Shown: positions 54,641 through 64,000, numbered from the stretch's first letter. The stretch: 64,000 nt of DNA from Marivita sp. S6314 (GCF_023015985.1 NZ_JALKAO010000002.1:124001-188000), one strand, 5' to 3'. Numbers and translations: made by a program. Notes: generated by a model from the letters alone, not told the origin.

Positions 54641-57241
54641 TCAGGACGCGGATTTCTTGGCGGCCGGTTTCTTGGCGGCTGGTTTTTTCGCGGCTGATTT
54701 CTTGGCCGCGGGCTTTTTTGCTGCCGCTTTTTTCGCAGGTTTCTTCTTGGTGGTCTTCTTGGCAGCTTTTTCGGCGATCAACGCCAGCGCCATGTCCATT
54801 GTGACGGCGTCCGGCTCTACGTCTTTGGGCAAGGTCGCATTGACCTTTTCCCATTTTACATACGGCCCATAGCGGCCGTCCATCACCGCGATCATTCCGC
54901 CATCTTCGGGATGTTCGCCCAGCTCTTTCAATGGCTTGGCCGCAGCCCCGCGTCCGCGACCCGGATTGGCGCGTTTTTCGGCCAGCAGTTCCACCGCGCG
55001 GTTCATCCCGATCTCGAACACATCGGTGGGATCCTTGAGGTTGGCATAGACCGGTTTCGCGTCCTCCGGTCCCTTGTGCATGATATACGGGCCAAACCGT
55101 CCGAAATTGGCGCTGATCGCGCCGCCTTCGGGGTGTTCACCAACCACCCGCGGCAGGCTGAGCAAGGTGAGTGCCTTTTCCAGCGTCATCTCATCGGCCT
55201 GCCAGCCCTTGGGCAGGCTGGCGCGCTTGGGCTTCTTGTTGTCCTCGGTCACTTCACCGCGCTGCACATAGGGGCCAAACCGCCCCGAGCGCAGGGAAAT
55301 TTCGTCGCCTTGGTCTTCGCCCAGCACGCGGTCGCCGGTTTCGGCCGCATCGCCGCCAATGGGGCGGGTGTAGCGACATTCGGGATAGCGACCGCAGCCC
55401 ACGAACCCGCCGGTGCGCGAGGTCTTGAGATGCAGCTGCCCTTCGCCACACAGCGGACAGGTGCGCGGATCGCTTCCGTCTTCGCGTGGCGGATACAGTT
55501 GCGGGGCCAAGGCATCATCCAGCACGTCGAGCACCTCGGTAATGCGCAGTTCCGAGGTTTCGCCAATCGCTGCCGAGAAGTCGCGCCAGAAGCGGTCGAG
55601 CAGGACCTTGTAGTCCTTCTCTCCGGCGCTGACATCGTCCAGTTCGGCTTCAAGCGCGGCGGTGAAATCGTATTCCACGTAGCGTTTGAAGAAATTGAGC
55701 AGGAAGATCGTAACGATCCGGCCCTTGTCTTCGGGGATCAGGCGGTTCTGATCCTTGCGGACATATTCGCGGTCCTGGATCGTGGTGATGATGCTGGCAT
55801 AGGTCGAGGGGCGACCGATGCCCAGTTCTTCCATCCGCTTGACCAGCGTTGCCTCGGTATAGCGGGGCGGTGGCTGGGTGAAATGCTGGTCAGGCGTGAT
55901 GCTGCGCTTTTGGGCCGGTTCGCCCTGGGCGATCTGAGGCAGGCGCTTGTCATCGTCATCGACCACGGCGTCATCGCGGCCCTCTTCGTAGACCCGCAGG
56001 AACCCGTCGAACAGCACGACCTGACCGGTGGCCCGCAGCACAACCTGACCGTCGTCACTACCTACATCCACGGTGGTGCGCTCAAGACGCGCCGATTCCA
56101 TCTGGCAGGCGAGCGTCCGCTTCCAGATCAGATCGTACAGCTTGCGCTGGTCCGGTTCGCTGATTTTCAGGCTGGCGGCATCCTTGGACATATCCGTTGG
56201 GCGGATACATTCGTGCGCTTCCTGTGCGTTCTTGGCCTTGTTTTTATAGATCCGCGGGCTTTTGGGCACGTAGGAGTCGCCATAGCGATCCTTGATTGCG
56301 GCGCGGGCTTCTTCCACGGCTTCGGGGGCCATGTCGATCCCGTCGGTCCGCATATAGGTGATGTGCCCGGCCTCGTAGAGGCGCTGCGCGGCGTTCATTG
56401 TTTGGCGCGCACCCATGCCGAATTTGCGGCTGGCTTCCTGCTGCAGCGTCGAGGTCATGAAGGGGGCCGACGGGTTGCGGGAGCCCGGCTTAGCCTCGAC
56501 CGATTTCACGGTCAAATCGCGACTGCTGATCGCCTGAACGGCCAGTTCCGCCTGGGTTTCGTTCTCGAGATCGTAGCGGTCGAGCTTATTGCCCGCGAGC
56601 ACCGTCAACCGAGCTTCGTATTCCTGCCCGCGCGGTGTTGCCAGCAGCGCCTTGACGGACCAGTATTCGCGCGCCTTGAAGGCTTCGATCTCCATCTCAC
56701 GTTCGACAATCAGGCGCAGGCAGACCGATTGCACACGACCCGCGCTGCGCGCGCCGGGAAGTTTGCGCCAGAGCACCGGGCTCAGGTTGAAACCCACAAG
56801 GTAATCAAGCGCGCGGCGGGCCAGATACGCATCCACCAGCGGCACATCAATATCGCGCGGATTGGCCATCGCTTCGGTCACGGCGGCCTTGGTGATGGCG
56901 TTGAAGGTGACGCGTTTGACATCGGTGGATTTCTTGATCGCCCGGCGCTTGGTCAACGCTTCTTTCAGGTGCCAGGAAATCGCTTCGCCTTCGCGGTCGG
57001 GGTCAGTCGCAAGAATGATGGCGTCGTCGTTTTTCAACGCATCGGCGATGGCCGCGACATGTTTGCGGGAATCAGCGCCGACTTCCCATTTCATCTCGAA
57101 TTCGTTGTCCGTATCGACCGATCCGTCTTTAGGCGGCAGGTCCCGCACATGCCCGTAAGACGCCAGAACAGTGTAATCGGACCCCAGATATTTGTTGATC
57201 GTTTTGGCTTTGGCCGGAGATTCGACAACAACTACTGGCAT
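54641..57241 (-). CDS. topA: DNA topoisomerase I
   Basis: TopA relaxes negative supercoils by passing one strand through a transient break. The 866-residue protein has the Toprim domain (Glu8 in VVVESPAKA, acidic triad in DPDREGE at 80-86), catalytic Tyr296 (ITYMRTD), one four-cysteine zinc ribbon (CPLCGEGQLH ... CGRYPECRY) and several repeats of the Toprim C-terminal type (RFGPYVQRG, RFGPYIMHK, RYGPYVKWE). The last 40 residues are almost only Lys, Ala and Pro in KKPAA-like repeats. It has no close same-strand neighbour on its 5' side apart from dprA, 213 bases away. Confidence 0.97.
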   Translation of the reverse strand: MPVVVVESPAKAKTINKYLGSDYTVLASYGHVRDLPPKDGSVDTDNEFEMKWEVGADSRKHVAAIADALKNDDAIILATDPDREGEAISWHLKEALTKRRAIKKSTDVKRVTFNAITKAAVTEAMANPRDIDVPLVDAYLARRALDYLVGFNLSPVLWRKLPGARSAGRVQSVCLRLIVEREMEIEAFKAREYWSVKALLATPRGQEYEARLTVLAGNKLDRYDLENETQAELAVQAISSRDLTVKSVEAKPGSRNPSAPFMTSTLQQEASRKFGMGARQTMNAAQRLYEAGHITYMRTDGIDMAPEAVEEARAAIKDRYGDSYVPKSPRIYKNKAKNAQEAHECIRPTDMSKDAASLKISEPDQRKLYDLIWKRTLACQMESARLERTTVDVGSDDGQVVLRATGQVVLFDGFLRVYEEGRDDAVVDDDDKRLPQIAQGEPAQKRSITPDQHFTQPPPRYTEATLVKRMEELGIGRPSTYASIITTIQDREYVRKDQNRLIPEDKGRIVTIFLLNFFKRYVEYDFTAALEAELDDVSAGEKDYKVLLDRFWRDFSAAIGETSELRITEVLDVLDDALAPQLYPPREDGSDPRTCPLCGEGQLHLKTSRTGGFVGCGRYPECRYTRPIGGDAAETGDRVLGEDQGDEISLRSGRFGPYVQRGEVTEDNKKPKRASLPKGWQADEMTLEKALTLLSLPRVVGEHPEGGAISANFGRFGPYIMHKGPEDAKPVYANLKDPTDVFEIGMNRAVELLAEKRANPGRGRGAAAKPLKELGEHPEDGGMIAVMDGRYGPYVKWEKVNATLPKDVEPDAVTMDMALALIAEKAAKKTTKKKPAKKAAAKKPAAKKSAAKKPAAKKPAAKKSAS

Positions 57242-57454
57242 TGCGCGCTACCCTTTTTATACAGCCCGGAAGCGGCCCGGGTGGACCGCATATGGCGGCG
57301 CAAGATGTGGTGTGCAAGCGCGAATTGTCAATCGGTCGCAGAGCGTGACGCCGCTTATGTGCCGGGACGCGTCAAAAGCGGCAGCACGGGGGGAAACGGT
57401 GTCTCATGCGCGCTCTCTGCACTGATAAAACGTTTTTTACCATGGGCTTACAAC

Positions 57455-58588
57455 CTAGCTGACGCGCGAAACGAGCCCCCCCGGATGGCGATGCACCCGC
57501 CCTTCCATTTCCAGGTCCGTCAGGGCCGGAGACACCGCACGTGATGTCGCACCCAGATCGCGGATCAACTGGTCCTCCCCCACGGGGGATGGGCCAAGCC
57601 GGTTCAGGATATCCTGATGCAACCGGGCCGTTTGCGCCAGGCTGCGCGGTTGCGGCGGCGGTGCAAGCGGCAATTCCGGAGCGGGTTCGGCAATCGGGGC
57701 AAGGGCTTCGATCACGTCCTCGGCGTTGCGCACAAGGCGCGCGCCGTCCCGCAAGAGCATATTGCATCCCCCTGCCCGCGCATCGAACGGATGGCCGGGT
57801 ACAGCCATCACATCGCGCCCCTGATCCAATGCGGCGCGCGCGGTGATGAGAGACCCGGATTTTGCCGCCGCTTCGACCACGACAACGGCTTTGGCCAGCC
57901 CCGAAATGATGCGATTGCGGGCCGGAAAGTGCCGCGCCTGCGGGTGCAGGCCCATGGGTTGTTCACTCAGCCGGACACCGCCCTTGGTCACGATGTCCTG
58001 CGCCAATGCCGTGTTTTCGGCTGGGTAAATCACGTCGACACCGCCGCCCAGAACCGCGACGGTTGCCGCGTCGAGTGCCGCCAGATGCGCCGCCGTATCG
58101 ACGCCTCGCGCCATGCCGGAGACGATTACAAAGCCAGCCTCGGCCAATCCGCCTGCCAGTGATCGCGCCATGCGGGTGCCCAGAGACGACGCGTTGCGCG
58201 CACCGACAAGGGCGATCATTGGCTTGGTCAGAGTTTCGACGGCACCGATGGCCCAGAGCAAGGGCGGCGCATCGTCAAGTTCCGCCAGAGACGCGGGATA
58301 GTTGTCATCGCCGCGACAGAGCAGTTGCGCACTGTGCTGGCGGGCCGCGGTGAGTTCGGCTTGAACGACGCCTTCGGGGCAAACCGCGTAGTTTTCGACC
58401 CCGGCTGCGCGGGCAATTTCGGGCAGATGATCCAGCGCTGTTGCGGCAGAGCCGTATTCGCCCATCAGGCGGTAAAACGTGCTGATCCCGACACGTCGGG
58501 AGCGCAAGAGACGGAGCCAGTCGACCTTTTGGTCTTCCGTGGTGGGTGGGATTAGGGGGTGAGTGGAAGAGTTGTGTTCCAATGGCAT
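57455..58588 (-). CDS. dprA: DNA processing protein DprA
   Basis: DprA protects incoming single-stranded DNA and loads RecA during natural transformation. The 377-residue protein has an N-terminal helical region (VDWLRLLRSRRVGISTFYRLM), the Rossmann domain (ALVGARNASSLGTRMARSLAGGLAEAG, IVSGMARGVDTAAHLAAL, AVLGGGVDVIYPAEN, RNRIISGLAKAVVVVEA) and a C-terminal winged-helix domain (DILNRLGPSPVGEDQLIRDLG). All segments are normal. It lies between tldD and topA on the minus strand. Confidence 0.96.
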   Translation of the reverse strand: MPLEHNSSTHPLIPPTTEDQKVDWLRLLRSRRVGISTFYRLMGEYGSAATALDHLPEIARAAGVENYAVCPEGVVQAELTAARQHSAQLLCRGDDNYPASLAELDDAPPLLWAIGAVETLTKPMIALVGARNASSLGTRMARSLAGGLAEAGFVIVSGMARGVDTAAHLAALDAATVAVLGGGVDVIYPAENTALAQDIVTKGGVRLSEQPMGLHPQARHFPARNRIISGLAKAVVVVEAAAKSGSLITARAALDQGRDVMAVPGHPFDARAGGCNMLLRDGARLVRNAEDVIEALAPIAEPAPELPLAPPPQPRSLAQTARLHQDILNRLGPSPVGEDQLIRDLGATSRAVSPALTDLEMEGRVHRHPGGLVSRVS

Positions 58589-58715
58589 CCTGTCCCCGTC
58601 TGCTTGCAGGAACAGGAATAGCCATTCACTGGTTAATCAGGCGTAAACCCAATCGAGATTCGTGCGACAAATCGGCAGCGCGCGCCATATACCATTGTTT
58701 TCGAATGGAAAATTT

Positions 58716-60137
58716 TTACGCCTGAGCCCCGCCGACGGTCAAACCTCCGATCATCACGGTGGGCTGACCAACGCCAACCGGCACCCATTGACCCTGTTTG
58801 CCGCAATTCCCCATGCCGGGATCAAGCGACATGTCGTTGCCCAGCGCGCGAATCTGTTTCAGGGCGGTGGCCCCGTCGCCGATCAATGTGGCGCCTTTGA
58901 CCGGGGCGCCGACCTTGCCGTCTTTGACGCGGTAGGCTTCGGTACATGAAAACACGAACTTGCCGTTGGTGATATCGACCTGGCCACCGCCAAAGCCAAC
59001 CGCCCAGATGCCGTCCTTCAGATCCGCAACGATTTCACCCGGATCGGCATCACCGCCCAACATATAGGTGTTGGTCATGCGCGGCATCGGGATGTGGGCG
59101 TAGCTTTCACGCCGCCCGTTGCCGGTTGGGGCCACTCCCATCAAGCGCGCGTTCTGGCGGTCCTGCATGAAGCCGACCAGTTTGCCGTCTTCGATCAGCA
59201 CGTTCTTGCCCGACGGTGTGCCCTCGTCATCTACGGTGATCGACCCGCGGCGATCGGGGATCGTGCCGTCATCCAGCACCGTCACCCCCTTGGAGGCCAC
59301 CTGCTGGCCCATCAACCCGGCAAAGGCCGAGCTGCCTTTGCGGTTGAAATCGCCCTCCAGCCCGTGCCCGACAGCTTCGTGCAACAGGATCCCGGGCCAG
59401 CCGGGGCCAAGCACGATGTCCATCACCCCGGCCGGGGCGGGCACGGCGTCAAGGTTGACCAGCGCAATGCGCAACGCTTCGCGGGCCTTGTCCTGCCAGT
59501 CGGACGGATCGAGCAATCCATCCAGCATCACGCGCCCGCCACCGCCTGCCGTTCCCGATTCGCGGCGGCCGTTCTGTTCGACGATCACGCTGACATTCAC
59601 CCGGGTCATCGGGCGGGTGTCGGACACCAATGTGCCTTCGGGGCGCAGGATGGCGACCTCTTGCAAGGACGCCGCGATGGTCGCGCTGACCTGAACCACC
59701 CGCGCGTCCAAATCGCGGGCAAAGGCGTCGATCTCGCGCAGGGTGTCGACTTTGACGGGAAAACTGTGCCCGGCAATCGGATCGGCATCGGTATAGAGCT
59801 TTGTGTTTGTGCCAGATGGCCGGTCGGCCAGGGTGCCGCCCCCCTCGCCCACAGCCAGCCGGGCAGTTTCCGTGGCCCGTTTGATCGCCGCTTCGGAGAT
59901 ATCGGTGGAATGCGCGTATCCCGCGACCTCGCCGCGCACAGCCCTGAGGCCAAACCCTTCGGAAGCGTCATAGCTGGCCGTCTTGACACGCCCGTCATCG
60001 AACACCAGCACCTCGGACCGGCGACGTTCCAGGAACAACTCCCCATCCTCGGCCCCGGCCACGGCCTCTTTGAGCAGCGAAAGCGCTCTGTCCTGATCCA
60101 AATGCGTCTCAAACGGCTGGAATGACGACTCTGACAT
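58716..60137 (-). CDS. tldD: Metalloprotease TldD
   Basis: TldD works with TldE (PmbA) as a zinc protease that trims unfolded peptides, including antitoxins and microcin precursors. The 473-residue protein has the zinc motif HEAVGH with His253, Glu254 and His258, flanked by VLGPGWPGILL and GLEGDFNRKGSSAFAG. The C-terminal part (GNCGKQGQWVPVGVGQPTVMIGGLTVGGA) is typical. TldE is not in this window. The gene is divergent from coxB, and a perfect FnrL-type box lies just 21 bases upstream of its start codon. Confidence 0.96.
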   Translation of the reverse strand: MSESSFQPFETHLDQDRALSLLKEAVAGAEDGELFLERRRSEVLVFDDGRVKTASYDASEGFGLRAVRGEVAGYAHSTDISEAAIKRATETARLAVGEGGGTLADRPSGTNTKLYTDADPIAGHSFPVKVDTLREIDAFARDLDARVVQVSATIAASLQEVAILRPEGTLVSDTRPMTRVNVSVIVEQNGRRESGTAGGGGRVMLDGLLDPSDWQDKAREALRIALVNLDAVPAPAGVMDIVLGPGWPGILLHEAVGHGLEGDFNRKGSSAFAGLMGQQVASKGVTVLDDGTIPDRRGSITVDDEGTPSGKNVLIEDGKLVGFMQDRQNARLMGVAPTGNGRRESYAHIPMPRMTNTYMLGGDADPGEIVADLKDGIWAVGFGGGQVDITNGKFVFSCTEAYRVKDGKVGAPVKGATLIGDGATALKQIRALGNDMSLDPGMGNCGKQGQWVPVGVGQPTVMIGGLTVGGAQA

Positions 60138-60157
60138 GAAACCTCCGGGGGGCTTTG

Positions 60158-60171
60158 TTGATCTAGATCAA
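60158..60171. promoter_or_regulatory. Perfect FNR/FnrL-type box between tldD and coxB
   Basis: TTGATCTAGATCAA matches the consensus TTGAT-N4-ATCAA in all ten fixed positions and is fully palindromic. It is 20 bases upstream of the tldD start codon and 154 bases upstream of the coxB start codon. By position it could repress tldD and act on the oxidase operon when oxygen is low; this is inferred. Confidence 0.65.
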
Positions 60172-60325
60172 AGAAAGTGCGGTTTTGCCGCAAGCAAGCT
60201 GCTTTTCCTGATGCACAGAATATGGTTTTAACCGTCGCCAAGACAACGGGGCGTGCAGACTCGCGGGATGCGAGGTGACTGTTTTCCCCGAACTCGAACA
60301 AACTCGCAACCGATCAGGGTAAGAC

Positions 60326-61204
60326 ATGCAACTCAAATCATTGCTCCTGGGCTTGACCGCCGCTCTTGGTGCCGCACCCGCGTTTGCACAGCAGACACTG
60401 GAAACAATTGGCCGTCCGGTCGATTCGGGCACCGGCTTTCAGCCTGCCGTAACCGAACTCGCGCGGGACCTTCAGTGGCTGGACGGCCTGATCCTCGTGA
60501 TCATCACCGTCATCGTGCTTTTTGTGACGGCGCTGCTGGCCTATTGCGTCGTACGGTACAACCGCAAAGCCAACCCAACGCCATCCACCTTCACCCATAA
60601 CAGCCCGATCGAGATTGCATGGACCGTGGGTCCCATTCTTGTTCTGGTGTTCATTGGTGCATTTTCGCTGCCCGTTCTGTTCAAGCAGCAGGAAATCCCC
60701 GAAGGCGACCTGACCATCAAGGTCACCGGATACCAGTGGTACTGGGGCTACGAATATGTCGGTGAAGACGTGGCCTATGATTCCTACATGATCGGATCGC
60801 CCTTCACCGGTGGCGAAAACCGCATGTCCCCTGAAGTTGAAGGCCAGCTGATCGAGGCAGGCTTCACGAAGGAAGACTTCCTTCTGGCGACAGACACATC
60901 CGTGATTGTTCCGGTTGGCAAAACCGTCGTGATGCAGGTCACTGCCGCGGACGTGATCCATTCCTGGACCATCCCGGCGTTCGGCGTGAAGCAGGACGCG
61001 GTTCCCGGCCGTCTGGCGGAACTGTGGTTCAACGCGGAGCAGGAAGGCATCTATTTCGGCCAGTGTTCGGAACTCTGCGGTCTTGCACATGCGTACATGC
61101 CGATCACCGTCAAAGTGGTGAGCCAGGATGCCTATGATGCCTGGTTGGCTGCCTCCAAGGACGCCGGCGAATATGTCGACGTTCGGACTGTTCTGACCAA
61201 CTGA
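60326..61204 (+). CDS. coxB: Cytochrome c oxidase subunit II
   Basis: Subunit II accepts electrons from cytochrome c at its CuA centre. The 292-residue precursor has a signal peptide ([16 protein letters not shown]), two membrane helices, the [10 protein letters not shown] motif, and the CuA ligands Cys247, Cys251, His255 and Met258 in [13 protein letters not shown], with the first histidine in VIHSWTIP. It is the first gene of the oxidase operon. The heme subunit I is not in this window. Confidence 0.97.
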   Translation: MQLKSLLLGLTAALGAAPAFAQQTLETIGRPVDSGTGFQPAVTELARDLQWLDGLILVIITVIVLFVTALLAYCVVRYNRKANPTPSTFTHNSPIEIAWTVGPILVLVFIGAFSLPVLFKQQEIPEGDLTIKVTGYQWYWGYEYVGEDVAYDSYMIGSPFTGGENRMSPEVEGQLIEAGFTKEDFLLATDTSVIVPVGKTVVMQVTAADVIHSWTIPAFGVKQDAVPGRLAELWFNAEQEGIYFGQCSELCGLAHAYMPITVKVVSQDAYDAWLAASKDAGEYVDVRTVLTN

Positions 61205-61283
61205 ACCTGACACAGGCGCGCGGGATCGACCGCGCGCCGTGATCCCTGCACGGCCCCCCTGCCCCAACTTTGTTGAGACACTC

Positions 61284-62225
61284 GTGACCGATACAAGCAT
61301 CAACACCCAAGCACACAGCCACGACACCGAAGCGCAGTTCAGCGACTACTTTGCGTTGCTCAAACCGCGCGTGATGACGTTGGTTGTTTTCACAGCGTTT
61401 GTCGGTCTGTTGGCCGCACCGACACCGGTACACCCGTTCATCGGCTTCTGTGCGATCCTGTTTATTGCCATCGGTGGCGGCGCGTCTGGTGCGCTGAATA
61501 TGTGGTGGGATGCCGATATTGATGCGGTGATGAAGCGCACGCAGCGCCGTCCGATTCCTGCGGGCAAGGTCACCGGTGATGAGGCATTTGCCATCGGTAT
61601 TGCACTGTCGGCCTTTTCGGTTGTGTTCCTTGGGCTGGCTTCAAACTGGGTGGCTGCAGGGCTTCTGGCCTTTACCATTTTCTTTTACGTCGTGATCTAC
61701 ACGATGTGGCTCAAGCGCTGGACACCGCAGAACATCGTGATCGGTGGCGCGGCAGGCGCGTTCCCTCCGATGATCGGCTGGGCGGTGGCAACCGGCGGGA
61801 TCAGCGTTGAATCGGTGCTGATGTTCTGCCTGACATTCATGTGGACGCCGCCGCATTTCTGGGCGCTGGCGCTGTTCATGCGCAAGGATTATGACAACGC
61901 GGATGTTCCGATGCTGACGGTCACACATGGCCGTCGCTCCACCCGCATTCACATTCTGGTCTACACTGTGCTGCTGGCCGTTCTGGCCATTGGAGCCGGG
62001 TTCACCTCTATCGGCGGGCCGATCTACCTGACGGTTGCCGTGGTTCTGAACGTATTGTTCCTGCGGGGCGCGGTGCAGATCTGGAAGCGCGACGAGGATA
62101 TGTCGGAAGAGGACAATTTCCTTGTCGAGCGCAAATTCTTCAAACTGTCGTTGCTTTACCTCTTCGCCCATTTCGGTGCGATCCTGGTGGAAGCCGGTTT
62201 CGACAAGTTCGGAGTGTGGGCATGA
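61284..62225 (+). CDS. ctaB: Protoheme IX farnesyltransferase (heme O synthase)
   Basis: CtaB adds a farnesyl group to heme b to give heme O, the precursor of heme a for the oxidase. From the GTG at 61284 the protein has 313 residues with about nine membrane segments. Prenyltransferase motifs are [26 protein letters not shown] and [22 protein letters not shown], and a third conserved segment is [26 protein letters not shown]-like. The frame is open from 61239, and that ATG would add 15 residues. Its stop overlaps the next start as ATGA. Confidence 0.95.
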   Translation: MTDTSINTQAHSHDTEAQFSDYFALLKPRVMTLVVFTAFVGLLAAPTPVHPFIGFCAILFIAIGGGASGALNMWWDADIDAVMKRTQRRPIPAGKVTGDEAFAIGIALSAFSVVFLGLASNWVAAGLLAFTIFFYVVIYTMWLKRWTPQNIVIGGAAGAFPPMIGWAVATGGISVESVLMFCLTFMWTPPHFWALALFMRKDYDNADVPMLTVTHGRRSTRIHILVYTVLLAVLAIGAGFTSIGGPIYLTVAVVLNVLFLRGAVQIWKRDEDMSEEDNFLVERKFFKLSLLYLFAHFGAILVEAGFDKFGVWA

Positions 62226-62386
62226 GCCTGTCAAAACAACACGAGCTTCACACGCGCCGATACAGCCGCAACGTGGGTGTCGGACTGGTTCTGGTTGGTG
62301 TGATCGCAATCGTTTTTGGACTAACCGTCGTGAAAGTCACGCGCGGAGACTATGAACCTGCCTCGACACAAACGGTGACACAATGA
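62222..62386 (+). CDS. Small single-span membrane protein of the oxidase operon
   Basis: A 54-residue protein starts at the ATG at 62222, four bases inside the end of ctaB, and ends four bases inside ctaG. It has a basic N-terminus ([13 protein letters not shown]), one hydrophobic segment ([20 protein letters not shown], about 20-39) and a short polar tail. Double ATGA overlaps mark it as a genuine operon member. Small proteins at this position are sometimes called CoxF in Alphaproteobacteria and are thought to aid oxidase assembly; I cannot confirm the family from so short a sequence. Confidence 0.85.
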   Translation: MSLSKQHELHTRRYSRNVGVGLVLVGVIAIVFGLTVVKVTRGDYEPASTQTVTQ

Positions 62387-62970
62387 AGACACTTGATCCG
62401 AAGACCAAGACGGCTCTCCAGGGGTTTGGCGTTGTTCTCTTCATGGGGGCGATGGCCTGGGCGTCGGTGCCACTTTATGACTGGTTTTGCCGCGTGACCG
62501 GCTATGGCGGCTCTACGAATGTTGCCGAAGCGGGCAGCACGGAAATTCTGGACCGGACCATCAAGGTGCGGTTCGACGCGTCGCTTGAACGCGGCATGCC
62601 GTGGGAATTCAAGCCCATGCAGCTTGAGGTGGAACTGCGCCTAGGCGAAGAAGGTCTGGCCTTTTACGAGGCCTACAACCCGACCGACAAGCCGATCGCA
62701 GGCTCGGCCAGCTACAATGTCGCGCCGTTTGGCGCGGGGCTCTACTTTTCGAAAATCGCGTGTTTCTGCTTTGAAGAGCAGATCCTGATGCCCGGTGAAC
62801 GGGTTGAGATGCCCGTCAGCTTCTTCGTTGATCCTGACATCATCAACGACGCTGACGCAAAACACGCAAAACACATCACCCTGTCTTATACGTTCCACGA
62901 GATCGAGATGTCTGAAGAAATGCAGGCCATGCTCGACGTTGACGCATCTGACAGCGGTTCTTTGAACTAA
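62383..62970 (+). CDS. ctaG: Cytochrome c oxidase assembly protein CtaG (Cox11)
   Basis: CtaG delivers copper to the CuB site of subunit I. The 195-residue protein has one N-terminal membrane helix ([29 protein letters not shown]) and a periplasmic immunoglobulin-like domain with the copper-binding CFCFEEQ motif, [14 protein letters not shown] and [12 protein letters not shown]. All features of Cox11 are present. It is coupled to the genes on either side. Confidence 0.97.
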   Translation: MKTLDPKTKTALQGFGVVLFMGAMAWASVPLYDWFCRVTGYGGSTNVAEAGSTEILDRTIKVRFDASLERGMPWEFKPMQLEVELRLGEEGLAFYEAYNPTDKPIAGSASYNVAPFGAGLYFSKIACFCFEEQILMPGERVEMPVSFFVDPDIINDADAKHAKHITLSYTFHEIEMSEEMQAMLDVDASDSGSLN

Positions 62971-62993
62971 CGCATAGCCACGAGGGACTACAC

Positions 62994-63794
62994 ATGGCGC
63001 ACGCAAAAGATCATGATTATCACATTCTGAACCCCTCAGTCTGGCCATTTATCGGCGCAGTCGCAGGGTTCGTGATGCTCTTCGGGGCCGTACTTTGGAT
63101 GCACGGCAGTGGCCCGTGGATGTTCCTTATCGGCTTGGTTGGCGTTCTTTACGTCATGTTCGGCTGGTGGGCAGACGTTGTCACGGAAAGCCACGTTGGC
63201 GATCACACGCCGGTGGTGCGGATCGGTCTGAAATACGGGTTCATCCTGTTCATCATGTCCGAAGTGATGTTCTTTGCCGCGTGGTTCTGGAGCTTCTTCA
63301 AGCACGCGATGTACCCGATGGGCCCCGACAGCCCGGCGATTGACGGTGTCTGGCCTCCGGCAGGTATCGAGACGTTCGATCCGTGGCACCTGCCCCTGAT
63401 CAACACGCTGATCCTGCTGTGCTCGGGTGCGGCCGCCACATGGGCCCACCACGCGCTGGTCCATGAGGACAATCGCGAAGACATGAAGTGGGGCCTGATC
63501 ATCGCGATTGGTCTGGGTGTGATCTTCACAGGCCTGCAGGCTTATGAATACACGCATGCGGGCTTTGGCTTTGCTGGCAACATTTATGGCGCCAACTTCT
63601 TCATGGCGACCGGTTTCCACGGCGCGCACGTGATCATCGGCACGATCTTCCTGTTTGTCTGCTACCTGCGCCTGCGTCGTGGGCACTTTACCCAGGACAA
63701 GCATATCGGGTTCGAAGCGGCTGCGTGGTACTGGCACTTTGTTGACGTGGTCTGGCTGTTCCTGTTCGCCGCGATCTATGTCTGGGGTCAGTAA
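62994..63794 (+). CDS. coxC: Cytochrome c oxidase subunit III
   Basis: Subunit III stabilises the aa3 oxidase and its proton uptake path. The 266-residue protein has seven membrane segments and the family motifs [34 protein letters not shown] with its conserved glutamate, and the C-terminal [19 protein letters not shown] and [22 protein letters not shown] segments split over two helices. GAGGG lies seven bases before the ATG. A terminator follows at 63846. Confidence 0.97.
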   Translation: MAHAKDHDYHILNPSVWPFIGAVAGFVMLFGAVLWMHGSGPWMFLIGLVGVLYVMFGWWADVVTESHVGDHTPVVRIGLKYGFILFIMSEVMFFAAWFWSFFKHAMYPMGPDSPAIDGVWPPAGIETFDPWHLPLINTLILLCSGAAATWAHHALVHEDNREDMKWGLIIAIGLGVIFTGLQAYEYTHAGFGFAGNIYGANFFMATGFHGAHVIIGTIFLFVCYLRLRRGHFTQDKHIGFEAAAWYWHFVDVVWLFLFAAIYVWGQ

Positions 63795-63845
63795 GACCGG
63801 CACGTCGGTTCCGGCTTGAACCGGGCCGACCACCAAGGATAAAGC

Positions 63846-63871
63846 AAGGCGCGCCCCACCGGCGCGCCTTT
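63846..63871 (+). terminator. Terminator between coxC and surf1
   Basis: AAGGCGCGCC (63846-63855) and GGCGCGCCTT (63861-63870) make a perfect 10-bp stem with a five-base loop, followed by a single extra T and then GTC. It is 51 bases after coxC and would lower transcription into the surf1 gene. The short T-run makes it partly effective at best. Confidence 0.65.
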
Positions 63872-63891
63872 GTCATGTACCGGAGCCCGAA

Positions 63892-64000
63892 TTGTCCCGA
63901 CATATCGTCCCATTGCTGTTTGGTCTGATCGGGACCGCGATCCTGCTGTGGCTGGGCACATGGCAGATGCAGCGGCTTGAGTGGAAGCGCGGTGTTCTGG
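63892..64000 (+). CDS. SURF1 family oxidase assembly protein, N-terminal part
   Basis: The window ends 36 codons into this gene. It starts at a TTG at 63892 with GGAG six bases upstream. The hydrophobic segment (HIVPLLFGLIGTAILLWLG) is followed by TWQMQRLEWK, the conserved Gly-x-Trp-Gln-x2-Arg pattern of SURF1, which helps insert heme a into subunit I. Its position after coxC agrees with the family. Confidence 0.88.
   Translation, partial: MSRHIVPLLFGLIGTAILLWLGTWQMQRLEWKRGVL

Noticed and set aside
54911-57544. 877-codon open frame antisense to topA
   Set aside because: It mirrors the topA coding sequence with the codon-position bias of high-GC DNA, has no ribosome site or domain, and topA itself is certain. 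The same applies to antisense frames at 7669-9342 (ftsZ), 41777-43348 (ptsP), 47741-49201 (SulP) and 15692-17041 (murC).

Overview
The window is chromosomal DNA from an alphaproteobacterium, most likely a Rhodobacterales (Roseobacter-group) species. I infer this from gene content and order: a dcw (division and cell wall) cluster carrying two DUF2484 genes between murC and murB, murA linked to hisD and murD, tldD divergent from coxB-ctaB-ctaG-coxC-surf1, a split CoA-transferase, and compact high-GC genes joined by 4-base ATGA overlaps. No database search was possible, so the species is not named.

Layout. 1-3845: a cut-off M24 peptidase, a DUF427 protein, a ClC chloride channel/transporter, and a TetR regulator divergent from a small membrane protein. 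3842-19319 (minus): ftsW, murG, murC, an APC permease, two DUF2484 genes, murB, ddl, ftsQ, ftsA, ftsZ, lpxC, bamD and recN, which together make peptidoglycan precursors, the septal ring, lipid A, outer-membrane proteins and a DNA repair factor. 19465-21986 (plus): a BaiN/HI0933-like flavoprotein and two tandem paralogues of unknown function, lying between the two blocks of mur genes. 21983-27177 (minus): a 57-residue basic protein, murA, DUF2948, a GNAT, hisD and murD.

27277-34347 is a tRNA-Thr(GGT) gene followed by a 7.0-kb genomic island bounded by a 28-bp direct repeat of the tRNA 3' end. The island carries a tyrosine integrase, a single-chain MmeI-like restriction-modification enzyme, a serine recombinase and a ParB-like protein. 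34496-43462 (plus) holds a TPR-methyltransferase, a family-4 glycosyltransferase, Kdo transferase, DUF1178, an SDR, a SnoaL-like protein, aspartokinase and the nitrogen-PTS enzyme I.

43753-54354 is mixed: EcsC-like protein, GNATs, flavin reductase, two Lin0512 proteins, an unrecognised His-rich protein, a SulP transporter, MTA phosphorylase, a LysE exporter, adenine phosphoribosyltransferase, and an operon in which a LOV blue-light sensor kinase sits between the two CoA-transferase subunit genes. 54641-60137 (minus): topA, dprA, tldD. 60326-64000 (plus): the aa3 oxidase operon coxB-ctaB-(54-aa protein)-ctaG-coxC-surf1.

The observations most worth following are: the LOV kinase, whose phospho-acceptor position is not histidine; four GTCAAC half-sites upstream of that operon; the ParB/sulfiredoxin-like pair among the mur genes; the island enzyme with a low-GC specificity segment; a perfect FnrL-type box between tldD and coxB; and a DnaA box between ftsA and ftsZ. 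I saw no CRISPR array, rRNA or insertion sequence.
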